Source of the DNA: Candidatus Aminicenantota bacterium
GTDB taxonomy: Bacteria > Acidobacteriota > Aminicenantia > JAMOAD01
Assembly (NCBI GenBank): GCA_027061995.1
Contig: JAMOUT010000100.1
Coordinates: forward strand, 15,254-79,253
DNA length: 64,000 nucleotides
Direction: 5' to 3'
A model generated the notes under the pieces. It was not told the origin of the DNA, did no database searches, and was given only the letters and a program-made list of their open reading frames with translations. Below are positions 36,401-45,086 of the stretch, one piece after another; position 1 is the stretch's first letter; the number at the start of each line of letters is the position of its first letter. The translations under genes were made by a program, and so were the position numbers.

Positions 36401-37533
36401 TTCTCATAAATTATTACTTTTCGCATCAATCTTGTTTCAGCTCCCGATAAGTTTTTGGATATGATTATTATGTCGTGCTCTCCGATTGTTTTAAAACTTA
36501 TTATATGCATAAAATTACCATTCGGATCAACGGTAACATGTTCCCCGTTTATTGTTAATTTAACTCCCAAATCTGTTCTTCCTTTTATTATTAAAAGATT
36601 TCCGGTTGGGACAAGAGGTCCATTTAATGTTAGGTTAGGCGGGTTTTTCCATAATTGTAGAATCTGAATGAGATTCTTTATATAAAATCTGTTTGTCTTA
36701 GATAAGACCCCCGTAATCCCGTTTTTGTCTATGCTTGATACTCTCCAATAAACAGGAGAGTTCTTAAAATTAGTTATATTCAAAATGAAAAAATTTGTTT
36801 GTGTTTGATAGATTTTTTCTCCCGCAAAAACACTATTGTAAGCGATATGAATAGAGTATCCCCTTGCATTGTTAACTTTATCCCATTTGAATAAAAGGTT
36901 TGAGCCATCCTCTATCCCTATGTTTTTTAAATCATCGGGAATCAGATTAACGGGAGCCGGAAGAAGTTTGATTGCAGTAATCTTTTTGTCTTTACTTATG
37001 TTATAATAGTAATCGGGTTGTAACAGTGTTTTTTCCCCCGAGGGCTCCGTTATCATCTTAACTCTACCATTATAATTCTTAAAAATAAGATATTCCCTGT
37101 TTCTATCTTTTATTACTTTTAATGAGGACTCACCGTTTATTAATAGTTTCCTCCTCAACCATTTTACAGTGAATTTTTCATTATCGGTTTTTCTTGCAGC
37201 AAGCTCGCCGTCTATTAATTCAATGGAACTTGTATCATAGAAAATGATTTTTGCACTATTTCTCAAACATAACTCTATCCCGTTTTGTAAAATTGCAAGT
37301 CCTCCCCCGTTGTCAATGGTTTCAATAATATCCCCCTTTGTGATTTTACGAGGAAGAACACGAACTTTTTGTCCATTAACCAAAACTTCCCCGAAAACAG
37401 AGATTAAATAGGGGGAATCAGGATAATTTTTCATATTATTGATTTTTTGTTTGAAAAATATTCCTGAAAAAGCAATGAATACGATGGTTAAAAAAAAACT
37501 TGTAAGTAAAAAGAGATTAATCCGCTTTTTCAT
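36397..37533 (-). CDS. FecR-like domain protein with fibronectin-III-type region, membrane-anchored
   Basis: A 378-residue protein with one N-terminal membrane segment (residues 7-27); the rest should be periplasmic. Residues about 45-180 follow the FecR pattern (VFGEVLVNGQKVRVL, GDIIETIDNGGGLAIL, DTSSIELIDGELAAR). Residues 205-290 read like a fibronectin-III or cadherin-like repeat (FKWDKVNNARGYSIHIA, YWRVSSIDKNG), and the end resembles an Ig-like bacterial repeat. Function is unknown; such proteins often sense or bind wall or surface components. It is the first gene of the operon leading to the diguanylate cyclase and mre genes, and could feed a periplasmic signal to them (inference). The promoter-to-ATG distance predicts a leaderless start. 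Confidence 0.7.
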   Translation of the reverse strand: MKKRINLFLLTSFFLTIVFIAFSGIFFKQKINNMKNYPDSPYLISVFGEVLVNGQKVRVLPRKITKGDIIETIDNGGGLAILQNGIELCLRNSAKIIFYDTSSIELIDGELAARKTDNEKFTVKWLRRKLLINGESSLKVIKDRNREYLIFKNYNGRVKMITEPSGEKTLLQPDYYYNISKDKKITAIKLLPAPVNLIPDDLKNIGIEDGSNLLFKWDKVNNARGYSIHIAYNSVFAGEKIYQTQTNFFILNITNFKNSPVYWRVSSIDKNGITGVLSKTNRFYIKNLIQILQLWKNPPNLTLNGPLVPTGNLLIIKGRTDLGVKLTINGEHVTVDPNGNFMHIISFKTIGEHDIIIISKNLSGAETRLMRKVIIYEK

Positions 37534-37538
37534 ACTTT

Positions 37539-37547
37539 ATAATAACA
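37539..37547 (-). promoter_or_regulatory. Extended -10 promoter of the FecR-GGDEF-mre operon
   Basis: On the minus strand TG-T-TATTAT (37547-37539) forms an extended -10; a -35 is weak. Five bases separate it from the ATG at 37533, and there is no Shine-Dalgarno sequence, so the message should be leaderless. The remaining 134 bases between this gene and hutI are AT-rich with nothing else recognised. Confidence 0.5.
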
Positions 37548-37667
37548 AAAAAACAAATAAAAATGAATAGATATAATGTTTTTACGGATATATTAATAGA
37601 TTTTAAACTTAAAATTACGAACAAATTTCAAAAAATTATACAAAATCGGAAAAATATTACACATTGT

Positions 37668-38936
37668 TTAATATTTGAGTTCACATTTTTCCAAAATTAT
37701 CTCTCCCTCCTTTATTATATATTCTATCGGATTTATTGCAGGCTCATAGAATATATCTATATACGAAGGGATATTTAAAATCAAAAGATCGGTTTTTTTA
37801 CCGGGAGAAAGGGAACCCGTCTCTTTATCCAAACCTATGGCATAGGATGCATTTATAGTAGCCGCCGTTATAGCTTCTTCGATTTTAAAATCTTCCGTAA
37901 ATACGGATAATCTCATAATAAAAAACATACTGTTTATATGGGAACTCCCCGGATTATAATCAGAGCCGAGTGCAACTATTACCCCTTTTTCTATCATCTC
38001 TCTTACGGGTGGTTTATCTTTTCCTCTTAAAAAGAAAAGAACTCCGGGTAAAATTACAGCTGCCGTGCTACTATTACCCATCTTTTCGATACCATCCTTT
38101 GATATTTTCACAAGATGCTCTGCACTTAAAGCGCCGTATTTAACAGCAAGTGCCGCTCCCCCTTTATCCGTAAATTCATCCGCATGAAGTTTTAATAAAA
38201 ATCCGGCTTTTTTTGCCGCAATAAGCATTCTTTCAGTTTCTTCCCCGTTATATACACCCTCTTCAATAAATGCATCGAAAAATTTTGCGAGTTTTTTATT
38301 TGCAATTTCGGGGATATAATTATTTATCAATTCATTCAGGTAAACCTCTTTATCTTTATCGGGGGGAATGTCGTGTCCTCCGAGATAAGTTGAAACAATA
38401 TCAACGGGATGAATCTCATTTAAAATCCTTAAAACTTCAAGTTGTTTAATCTCAGTGTCAAAATCAAGTCCGTATCCGCTTTTTGCTTCTATTGTTGTTG
38501 CCCCCCCTTTAACCATATTATCAAGCCTTTTTTGAGAAATGTTTAAAAGCTCCTTAAGCTCCACCTCTCTTGTAGCTTTAACAGTGCTTTTTATCCCCAT
38601 ACCTTTCTTTTGAAGTTCCATATAAGGGACTCCATCCAACTTCATCTTAAATTCCTCTTTTCTTTCACCCCCGAAAGGAAGGTGTGTGTGTGCATCTACA
38701 AGACCGGGCATACAAACTTTACCTTCCGCATCCATGATAACCGCCTCTTTTTCAATCTCAAAATTTCGTTCATTAAACATCTCTTCCGTTCCGATAAAAA
38801 CAATTCTTCCTCTGTATGAGCCAAGCCACCCGTTTTTTATTATTTTAAGATCGCTCATAGAGTTTCCCCTTCGCGGAGAATCTCCGTATAGAGTTATTAA
38901 TTCATTACAATTTTTAACAAGAAAGTCTATTTTCAT
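37668..38936 (-). CDS. hutI: Imidazolonepropionase
   Basis: A 422-residue amidohydrolase-superfamily enzyme that hydrolyses imidazolone-5-propionate to N-formimino-L-glutamate in histidine degradation. The typical HutI motifs are VDAHTHLPFGGERKEEF (metal HxH and substrate loop), GGATTIEAKSGYGLD, LKLHADEFTDKGG, SAEHLVKIS and ALGSDYNPGSSH. A strong AGGAGG precedes the ATG. No other hut genes (hutH, hutU, formiminotransferase) are in the window. The gene follows the FliK-like protein by eight bases and is the last gene of the rtcB transcript. That grouping has no obvious metabolic sense. Confidence 0.95.
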   Translation of the reverse strand: MKIDFLVKNCNELITLYGDSPRRGNSMSDLKIIKNGWLGSYRGRIVFIGTEEMFNERNFEIEKEAVIMDAEGKVCMPGLVDAHTHLPFGGERKEEFKMKLDGVPYMELQKKGMGIKSTVKATREVELKELLNISQKRLDNMVKGGATTIEAKSGYGLDFDTEIKQLEVLRILNEIHPVDIVSTYLGGHDIPPDKDKEVYLNELINNYIPEIANKKLAKFFDAFIEEGVYNGEETERMLIAAKKAGFLLKLHADEFTDKGGAALAVKYGALSAEHLVKISKDGIEKMGNSSTAAVILPGVLFFLRGKDKPPVREMIEKGVIVALGSDYNPGSSHINSMFFIMRLSVFTEDFKIEEAITAATINASYAIGLDKETGSLSPGKKTDLLILNIPSYIDIFYEPAINPIEYIIKEGEIILEKCELKY

Positions 38937-38944
38937 CTTTCCTC

Positions 38945-40111
38945 CTATACTTTAATGTCAAGAGAAGAGTTTTCCGTTCCGAACCCTTCTTCAAAAAAAT
39001 CGGTTAACTCTTTTTTGGAATATCTGAAATCAAAAAACAGATTATCAAAGTATCCCAATATCTTTTTTTCAAGTTGCTCTTTATTTGTTTTTAAAATTTC
39101 CAATGTTTTCTCACTTTCCGAAACAAAATCAACCCTTAAAATTTTGCCCACTTTTTTAAGCTCTATTTTTATCTTGCCGAGTTTACTCATATTAAGCAGT
39201 AGTGAAACTGTTTTAAGCTTATAAGATTTTGACTTTTTACCCTTTTCATACTCCATTTTAAGATAATCGGGAGTGATTTTATTCTCCATGAACATGGGAA
39301 CAATAAAGCTGACTAATGATAAATTCTGATTAACAATTCCATGCTCTTTAACCGATATATTATGATTTTTTATATTTTCAGCCGCTTTAAAAAAATCGGT
39401 CAGAACTTTTTTTATCTGATCACTTCCTTTGTCGGTTTTTATCGATTCTAATATTCTGTTTTTGATAGATTCCATATCACTGTTTTGCTCTTTTATAATC
39501 TCTTTTAACCTGTTTTGTTGAGATTTAATCAATTCTTCCATTCGGTTAAACAGCTCGGGTTCAGGCAGATTTTCACTACCATGGGATATAAAGAATTTTA
39601 ATATTTTACCTATTGCGGATTCTTTTACATCCTTGGTAAACATTGAGATATTTTGCTCCAATACTTTAACAATATCAGGATTATTAAGTTTTATTAAGAG
39701 CTCCTTTATAATACTGTTTTTAATATCTTCAGAGATTTTATTATTATTCAATAATTCGGTTAATTCTTTAAACACCGATTCAATCTTTGAAACCAATTCC
39801 CGATTTTTAATAACTATTTTACCTATCTCCACCTCGGTTTTATCCCCTGTTATATTTTGCTCAAGCTCGAACTTAATATTTTCTCCCACCTCTTTTACCG
39901 TAAGATTCAATTCCTCTCCTTCATTAACGGCAAATTTTATATTAGCTTTCATCCTAAAACCTTTAAAATCAAGAAGATACTCTTGCCCCTCTTTTCCGAT
40001 CACCTTGGCTCTGACACTTTCCCCCACCCTTAAAGCTTTCATGTTCATTATAGTCTTTTCCAACTCGGAAAAACGGACTTTAAGTTCATAAGGGATATCT
40101 TTTATAATCAT
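38945..40111 (-). CDS. Protein with FliK-like C-terminal (hook-length control) domain
   Basis: A 388-residue soluble, Lys- and Glu-rich protein without a signal peptide. Residues about 1-90 contain a small beta domain, and a long helical middle follows. Residues about 290-370 (LLLNMSKLGKIKIELKKVGKILRVDF, then ESEKTLEILKTNKEQLEKKI) follow the pattern of the Flg_hook/FliK C-terminal domain: strands bearing L.PE.LG.v.v.l followed by a helix of L...L..L...L. No flagellar gene is near. It overlaps rtcB by ATGA and is eight bases before hutI. It could be a remote FliK, a type III-related protein or an unrelated protein with the same fold, so the call is tentative. Confidence 0.5.
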   Translation of the reverse strand: MIIKDIPYELKVRFSELEKTIMNMKALRVGESVRAKVIGKEGQEYLLDFKGFRMKANIKFAVNEGEELNLTVKEVGENIKFELEQNITGDKTEVEIGKIVIKNRELVSKIESVFKELTELLNNNKISEDIKNSIIKELLIKLNNPDIVKVLEQNISMFTKDVKESAIGKILKFFISHGSENLPEPELFNRMEELIKSQQNRLKEIIKEQNSDMESIKNRILESIKTDKGSDQIKKVLTDFFKAAENIKNHNISVKEHGIVNQNLSLVSFIVPMFMENKITPDYLKMEYEKGKKSKSYKLKTVSLLLNMSKLGKIKIELKKVGKILRVDFVSESEKTLEILKTNKEQLEKKILGYFDNLFFDFRYSKKELTDFFEEGFGTENSSLDIKV

Positions 40112-41553
40112 CCTTTTATCACGAGAAAGGGTTTTAATTTTGCAACTTTTTTTGATATACCGGCAAGTTCAATAGCATCAACAACCATGGAAACATCTTT
40201 ATATGCTTCCGGCATCTCCTCTTTCACCGTTCTTGTTCCCGAAGCTTTAACAGAAACTCCCATTTTTTTTAATTCCGATTCTATGGATCTCCCTTTTGCA
40301 TTCTTTATCGCTTTGTGTCTTGAAAGAACTCTCCCCGCTCCATGACATGAAGAACCAAAACTTTCCTCCATCGCTTTTTCCGTTCCGACCAATACAAAAG
40401 AGTATCTTCCCATATCTCCGGGTATTAGAACAGGTTGACCTGTTTTTTTATATTGAGAAGGGATATCAGTATGTTCGGGAGGAAATGCTCTTGTAGCCCC
40501 TTTTCTATGAACAGCGAGGGTTTTCTCTTTTCCTTCCACAAGGTGTTTCTCTTTTTTAACAATATTATGCGCATGATCATATAAAAGTTTTAATCCGAGA
40601 GTATTGCCCGAAACTTTAAACAGATCAATAAAACTTTTTCTAACCCTGTGCATAATGATTTGTCTGTTTACCCATGCGAAATTTGCCGCAGCTGCCATTG
40701 CTTCCAAATAATCTTTCCCCTCTTTTGATTGAATTGGAGCACAGGCAAGTTCTTTATCCGGTAATTTTATATTATATTTTCGGACAGCTTTTTCCATAAC
40801 TTCAAGATAATCGGAAGCTATCTGATGTCCGAATCCGCGAGAGCCCGTATGAATCATTATGGTTATTTTCCCTTTTTCAAGTCCGAGTATTTCAGCTTTT
40901 TTATCATCAAAAATCTCTTCCACAATTTGAACTTCAATAAAATGATTTCCCGAACCAAGAGTGCCTATTTGCTTTCGCCCTCTCTCTCTTGCCCTGAAAC
41001 CGACTTTATCGGGGTTTGCACCTTCATATTTTCCGTTTGATTCTGTTTTTTCAATATCCTCATCTTCTCCATACCCTTTATTCACAGCCCATTTTGTTCC
41101 ATTAATCATTAAATCATCAAATTCAGACTCGGAAAGATGAACATCCCCTGTCGAACCGACTCCCGACGGGATATTATTAAAAAGAGTATTTAAAAGTTTA
41201 TCTTTTCTGCTTTCAATATCTTTTTTTTCGAGATTAGTGGTTATAAGGCGAACTCCGCAATTAATATCATAACCTACGCCCCCGGGGGAGATGATTCCCG
41301 TTTGCCAATCTGTGGCGATAACTCCCCCTATCGGCAAACCGTATCCATAATGGATATCAGGCATTGCCATGGATGCTTTAACTATTCCGGGAAGAGTTGC
41401 GGCATTTGCCACCTGTTTTATGGCTCCCTCCTCGAAAGCTTTGTTAAAGATGGTTTTTGTCATAAAGATGATTCCGGGGACTCTCATATCGGGGAAACTG
41501 CCTATCGGTATTTCATATTTATAATCAGATATTTTTTTAAGATATTCGCTCAT
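40108..41553 (-). CDS. rtcB: RNA-splicing ligase RtcB
   Basis: A 481-residue RNA ligase that joins 2',3'-cyclic phosphate or 3'-phosphate ends to 5'-OH ends using GTP and Mn2+. Active-site features are GGVGYDINCGVRL (metal Asp and Cys near residue 97), LGSGNHFIEVQ, HTGSRGFGHQIASDYL, and SCHGAGRVLSRHKA with the guanylylated histidine region. The final part EAYKDVSMVVDAIELAGISKKVAKLKP is also typical. I chose ATG 41553, with AAGGA nine bases upstream; a TTG two codons earlier is less likely. It heads a transcript with the FliK-like gene and hutI. No rtcA, rtcR, archease or tRNA gene is adjacent. Confidence 0.96.
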   Translation of the reverse strand: MSEYLKKISDYKYEIPIGSFPDMRVPGIIFMTKTIFNKAFEEGAIKQVANAATLPGIVKASMAMPDIHYGYGLPIGGVIATDWQTGIISPGGVGYDINCGVRLITTNLEKKDIESRKDKLLNTLFNNIPSGVGSTGDVHLSESEFDDLMINGTKWAVNKGYGEDEDIEKTESNGKYEGANPDKVGFRARERGRKQIGTLGSGNHFIEVQIVEEIFDDKKAEILGLEKGKITIMIHTGSRGFGHQIASDYLEVMEKAVRKYNIKLPDKELACAPIQSKEGKDYLEAMAAAANFAWVNRQIIMHRVRKSFIDLFKVSGNTLGLKLLYDHAHNIVKKEKHLVEGKEKTLAVHRKGATRAFPPEHTDIPSQYKKTGQPVLIPGDMGRYSFVLVGTEKAMEESFGSSCHGAGRVLSRHKAIKNAKGRSIESELKKMGVSVKASGTRTVKEEMPEAYKDVSMVVDAIELAGISKKVAKLKPFLVIKG

Positions 41554-41574
41554 AATCAAAATCCTTACTTCTCT

Positions 41575-41603
41575 ATTTTAACTCAAAAAGATTTTATATT
41601 CAA
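41575..41603 (-). promoter_or_regulatory. rtcB promoter
   Basis: On the minus strand TTGAAT (41603-41598) and TAAAAT (41580-41575) are 17 bp apart, giving a leader of about 15 bases that includes AAGGA. It is an ordinary sigma70-type site; I see no sigma54 (GG-N10-GC) element. The stretch from 41604 to 41791 towards the divergent gene is unassigned. Confidence 0.55.
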
Positions 41604-41791
41604 ACTTTGACATAAACCTGTAATAACCGAACAACGGCAAAACAGCGGAAAAGGGATAAAATATTCTCTTTATTATTTTACTCCTGCGCTGAGCATCTTT
41701 AAGGTGTGTTCCGAATCATCTTCATTTTTAACAAAATCCAAAACTCTTCTTATCAATCTTTTATTTTGTAATTTCAGGCAAAAATAAAATA

Positions 41792-41820
41792 TTGACTGTT
41801 TAATGGTTTTAATATATACT
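41792..41820 (+). promoter_or_regulatory. Consensus promoter producing a leaderless GWxTD mRNA
   Basis: TTGACT (41792-41797), a 17-bp spacer and TATACT (41815-41820). The ATG at 41827 begins six bases after the -10, so transcription should start at the ATG. This also shows that an in-frame ATG at 41803 lies inside the promoter and cannot be the start. Confidence 0.7.
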
Positions 41821-41826
41821 TTTTTG

Positions 41827-43956
41827 ATGAAGAAAAGAATACTTATCATGGTTTTATTAGTTTTTGTGTTTTCACTGTTTTCTTCCGTCCCTTTAACCGC
41901 AAAGAAGAAAGAAAAAGAGATATCCACGAAAGAACTTATAAAAAGATTACCTGACAAATACAAAAAATGGCTTGATCTAGTTTATTATATTATAACACCC
42001 GTGGAAAAAAAGGTTTTTCTTCAATTGAAAAACAATAGGGACAGGGAAGTTTTTATAAAACTTTTTTGGAAACAAAGAGATCCGACCCCCGGAACTCCTG
42101 AAAATGAATTTAAAGAGGAACATATAAAAAGATTTAAGTATGCCAATAAACATTTTAAAACAACAAGACCCGGTTGGATGACTGATATGGGAAAAATCTA
42201 TATAATTCTCGGTCCACCTAATACACATAATAATTATGATAATAAATACGGGTTATATCCTCTGAAAATATGGGGATATTACGGGGACAAGAACCTCGGT
42301 CTTCCATCCTATTTTAGAGTGATGTTTTATAAGAGAGACGGAATAGGTGAATATATAATATATGACCCCGCTTTTGATGGTCCCGCAGCTCTTTTAAGAG
42401 ATTCTCAAGGGGTGGATTTGACAAATATAATGTCTATTTACAGAAGATTAAAAGAGGTTGCACCTACGATAGCAAAAGCAGCTCTTTCACTTATTCCGGG
42501 GGAAGAATCTTTTATTTCTCTTCCGACAACAAGAAGCACTGTTCTATTAAGTAAGATTTTTGAAATTCCGAAAAGGAGAATAAAAGTTAATTATGCAAGA
42601 CAATTTCTTGATTTTAAGGGATTGGTAAATGTGGATTATTCGATGAATTATATAGAGAACGACTTCTTTTACACTTTTGCCAATGATCCTGATACAGGGT
42701 TGAATTTTATCCATTTTTCAATAAAACCTCATAGAATTTCGGTGGGATATTCAAACGAAAAGGATAAATATTTTTTTGCATTTAAACTTGATGTAAGTTT
42801 AAAAAAAGATAATATAATTATCTATCATTATTCAAAAAATTACTCTTTTTATTTTACGGAAAAACAATTGAATGAAAGGGTAAAACCTCTCGGTATTGCA
42901 GTTAACGATATGTTCCCCGTTGTTCCGGGAAATTATAAACTGGTTGTTTTATTACAGAATTCCGTAAAAAAAGAGTTTACCTATATTGAAAAAAAAATAA
43001 AGGTTTTGCCTACAAAAGGAACCCCTTATATTATAGGGCCTATCCCGACATATAAAAGCGAAAGACTGGGTTTTGATTTAGTCTATAGACCTTTTAAATT
43101 CGGTAAATATATTATAAATGTGGAGCCAAAAGGATTTTTCTCCCTTTCGGATAATATTATGCTTTTTACCGGTGCGGGAAATCTTAATAATATAAAAGAT
43201 GGGGAGTTAAAAGTTGTGGTAAAAACAAGGGAAGGTTATTCCGAATATTTTAAAGAATACAGTTTTAAAATACCTGAAAACAGTAAATCTTTTTATAAAA
43301 TAATATATCTCGGCAAGGAGTTACCGACAGCTGTTTTTGATGTTGATGTTCGATTATACAGATCCGGCATTCCTATTTATGTTAAAGAGGGGCATTTTAC
43401 AATTTCACCTCTCGGAGGAGTTCCTCATCCTATGGAAGCATTCAAAGTTATGGACAAAAAGAACAAGGCTGTAAATTATTATAGAATTGCCAATGAATAT
43501 GAGAAACTTGGTTTAATGAAAGAAGCGGAGAATTATTATGCAAAGGGATATAATCTTAATAAATCTTTTGTAGAGGGAATTCTAAGATATGCGAAAATGC
43601 TTTTTAGATTAAATAAATATGATAAGGTTCTCTCTGTTATTGAATCTTTTAAAGACAATAAAAAGTATCGGTTTGAGTATTTTTCTCTGAAAGGAGAAGC
43701 TCTTTTTAATAAACAACAGTATGAAGAGGCACTTAAATCTTTATTAGCGGCTAATAAAATTTATGATAGTGATTACCATGTGATAAATCTTCTCGGGCTA
43801 ACTTTCCTCAGGCTTAATGAAATGGAGCAAGCTCTTAAAGCTTTTAAAGCTTCTCTTAGTATAAACAGGGAACAATCAGAAGTAAAAAATCTGATAAAAA
43901 AGATAGAAAAAATTAAACAAAAACAAAATAAAATAGCAGCGAAAAAGGAAAAATAG
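41827..43956 (+). CDS. Exported GWxTD-domain protein with C-terminal TPR repeats
   Basis: A 709-residue exported protein with a signal peptide (MKKRILIMVLLVFVFSLFSS). The N-terminal GWxTD domain (about residues 30-170) is marked by FWKQRDPTPGTPENEFKEEH and the defining RPGWMTDMGKIYIILGPP. A beta-rich middle region follows. At about 545-690, TPR-like helix pairs appear, including NYYRIANEYEKLGLMKEAENYY, then FSLKGEALFNKQQYEEALKSL and VINLLGLTFLRLNEMEQALKAF. GWxTD proteins are typical of Acidobacteriota and a few related phyla and have no established function. It heads the envelope cassette that continues with two lipoproteins and a barrel protease. Start choice rests on the promoter position. 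Confidence 0.87.
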   Translation: MKKRILIMVLLVFVFSLFSSVPLTAKKKEKEISTKELIKRLPDKYKKWLDLVYYIITPVEKKVFLQLKNNRDREVFIKLFWKQRDPTPGTPENEFKEEHIKRFKYANKHFKTTRPGWMTDMGKIYIILGPPNTHNNYDNKYGLYPLKIWGYYGDKNLGLPSYFRVMFYKRDGIGEYIIYDPAFDGPAALLRDSQGVDLTNIMSIYRRLKEVAPTIAKAALSLIPGEESFISLPTTRSTVLLSKIFEIPKRRIKVNYARQFLDFKGLVNVDYSMNYIENDFFYTFANDPDTGLNFIHFSIKPHRISVGYSNEKDKYFFAFKLDVSLKKDNIIIYHYSKNYSFYFTEKQLNERVKPLGIAVNDMFPVVPGNYKLVVLLQNSVKKEFTYIEKKIKVLPTKGTPYIIGPIPTYKSERLGFDLVYRPFKFGKYIINVEPKGFFSLSDNIMLFTGAGNLNNIKDGELKVVVKTREGYSEYFKEYSFKIPENSKSFYKIIYLGKELPTAVFDVDVRLYRSGIPIYVKEGHFTISPLGGVPHPMEAFKVMDKKNKAVNYYRIANEYEKLGLMKEAENYYAKGYNLNKSFVEGILRYAKMLFRLNKYDKVLSVIESFKDNKKYRFEYFSLKGEALFNKQQYEEALKSLLAANKIYDSDYHVINLLGLTFLRLNEMEQALKAFKASLSINREQSEVKNLIKKIEKIKQKQNKIAAKKEK

Positions 43957-43983
43957 TTTTATTTATAATATTATTATGTATCT

Positions 43984-44004
43984 CTTTATTATAGTATAAT
44001 AAAG
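43984..44004. promoter_or_regulatory. 21-bp perfect palindrome, candidate operator
   Basis: CTTTATTATA (43984-43993), G, TATAATAAAG (43995-44004) is a perfect 10+10 inverted repeat about one base wide at the centre. It ends four bases before the -35 of the next promoter; its centre lies near -49 relative to the predicted start. It could bind a dimeric activator, or be a weak AT-only terminator of the GWxTD gene. Confidence 0.4.
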
Positions 44005-44008
44005 GTGA

Positions 44009-44037
44009 TTGACAAATATTATTATTAGTTCTATCAT
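44009..44037 (+). promoter_or_regulatory. Consensus promoter, leaderless start of the TPR lipoprotein
   Basis: A perfect TTGACA (44009-44014), a 17-bp spacer and TATCAT (44032-44037). Five bases (AAACC) separate it from the ATG at 44043. No Shine-Dalgarno sequence is present. Confidence 0.7.
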
Positions 44038-44042
44038 AAACC

Positions 44043-44447
44043 ATGAAGAATAAAATAATAATTATCATTCTATTTATTGTTTTTTTCTCTTTTTGTTCAA
44101 ACAACAGGTTTTCAATAATGGAAAATAGTGGTTATAAGTTAAAAATTAACAAAAAACTCGGCTCATATGCTCAAAAACAAAGCCTTTGGAAGGAAGCTAT
44201 ATTCAGATGGAAAAATGTTATAAAATTGAATCCTGAAAACTTTAAAGCCCATAATAATCTTGCGGTTGCTTATGAAGCGATAGGAGATTATAAAAAAGCT
44301 GAAAAAGAGTATGAAATAGCTTTGAAATTACAGAACAATAGTTATGTAAGAAAAAATTATGAAGATTTTAAGTCTATGCTCAAAAACAAGAATAATAAAA
44401 AATTAAAGAGGGGAAAGAATGGGAGAAAGTCTGAAAAACAATTATAA
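44043..44447 (+). CDS. Small TPR lipoprotein
   Basis: A 134-residue lipoprotein: the signal peptide ends in a lipobox-like FFSFC with Cys near residue 18. The mature part contains two TPR-type helix pairs; WKEAIFRWKNVIKLNPENFKAHNNLAVAYEA and the following KKAEKEYEIALKL match the TPR consensus (W..A...Y...A.N.LA..Y...G). The C-terminus is very basic. TPR lipoproteins usually hold partner proteins together at the outer membrane. The end overlaps the next lipoprotein gene by 29 bases, showing tight coupling. A strong promoter lies directly before the ATG. Confidence 0.78.
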   Translation: MKNKIIIIILFIVFFSFCSNNRFSIMENSGYKLKINKKLGSYAQKQSLWKEAIFRWKNVIKLNPENFKAHNNLAVAYEAIGDYKKAEKEYEIALKLQNNSYVRKNYEDFKSMLKNKNNKKLKRGKNGRKSEKQL

Positions 44448-45075
44448 ATTTCCATTAATAATCATCATACTTTTTTTTCTTGCCTCCTGTTCCGAAGCAA
44501 CTTATCAAAGAATATGGACAATGAGAAAACCACCCGTTGATATTATGAAGTTTGATACAATATATATATCCAATTTCAAAATAGTATCTGACATTGATAA
44601 AAATTTATTAAATAAAACCATAACCAGAATAATAAAAGATGAAGTATCAATATATCACAAAGACAATCTTTTTACGGGAGAAACGGTTAATTTATCGGAA
44701 AAAGGGATTTTTAACAATTATCTGTTTTGGAGAGAGTATGCTCCTTCGAGCGATATAATAATAACAGGAGAAATCAATCTTGATAAAAAAGAGAGAGAAC
44801 AAATCGTCAGCGAAAGGGAAACAGTTTTATCCTTTAAAAAAGTTAATCGATTAAAAACAGTGAAAATTGTTATAACCACGATTAATTTTTATATTATAAA
44901 CGGAAAAACAGGAAAAATTATTTACAAATATAAATTTCATAATAAAATAATAAATAATCAAAATGATAGTGACATCGTTATCCTTAATAGGATTTGTAGT
45001 ATAGCTGTTGAAAGATTATTAAATAGAATTGTCCGTAGGGAGCGGATAAGTTACAGATATCTTTTTAATTATTAA
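44419..45075 (+). CDS. Lipoprotein of unknown function
   Basis: A 218-residue lipoprotein with lipobox LASC (Cys near residue 24). The mature part starts with basic and aromatic residues and then alternates strands and helices: FDTIYISNFKIV, IIKDEVSIYHK, SDIIITGEINLD, VKIVITTINFYIINGKTGKIIYKYKFH. This resembles lipoproteins that carry a GNA1162/DUF4136- or LptE/CsgG-type fold, but I cannot assign a family. Its start lies inside the preceding TPR lipoprotein gene, with GAGGGG as ribosome-binding site. It is followed 11 bases later by the barrel protease, so it may be that protein's outer-membrane partner (inference). Confidence 0.65.
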   Translation: MGESLKNNYKFPLIIIILFFLASCSEATYQRIWTMRKPPVDIMKFDTIYISNFKIVSDIDKNLLNKTITRIIKDEVSIYHKDNLFTGETVNLSEKGIFNNYLFWREYAPSSDIIITGEINLDKKEREQIVSERETVLSFKKVNRLKTVKIVITTINFYIINGKTGKIIYKYKFHNKIINNQNDSDIVILNRICSIAVERLLNRIVRRERISYRYLFNY

Positions 45076-45086
45076 AGAGGGAAAAA

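Noticed and set aside
41673-41963. Minus-strand open frame overlapping the GWxTD start
   Set aside because: It is antisense to the signal peptide and has no family features or ribosome-binding site.
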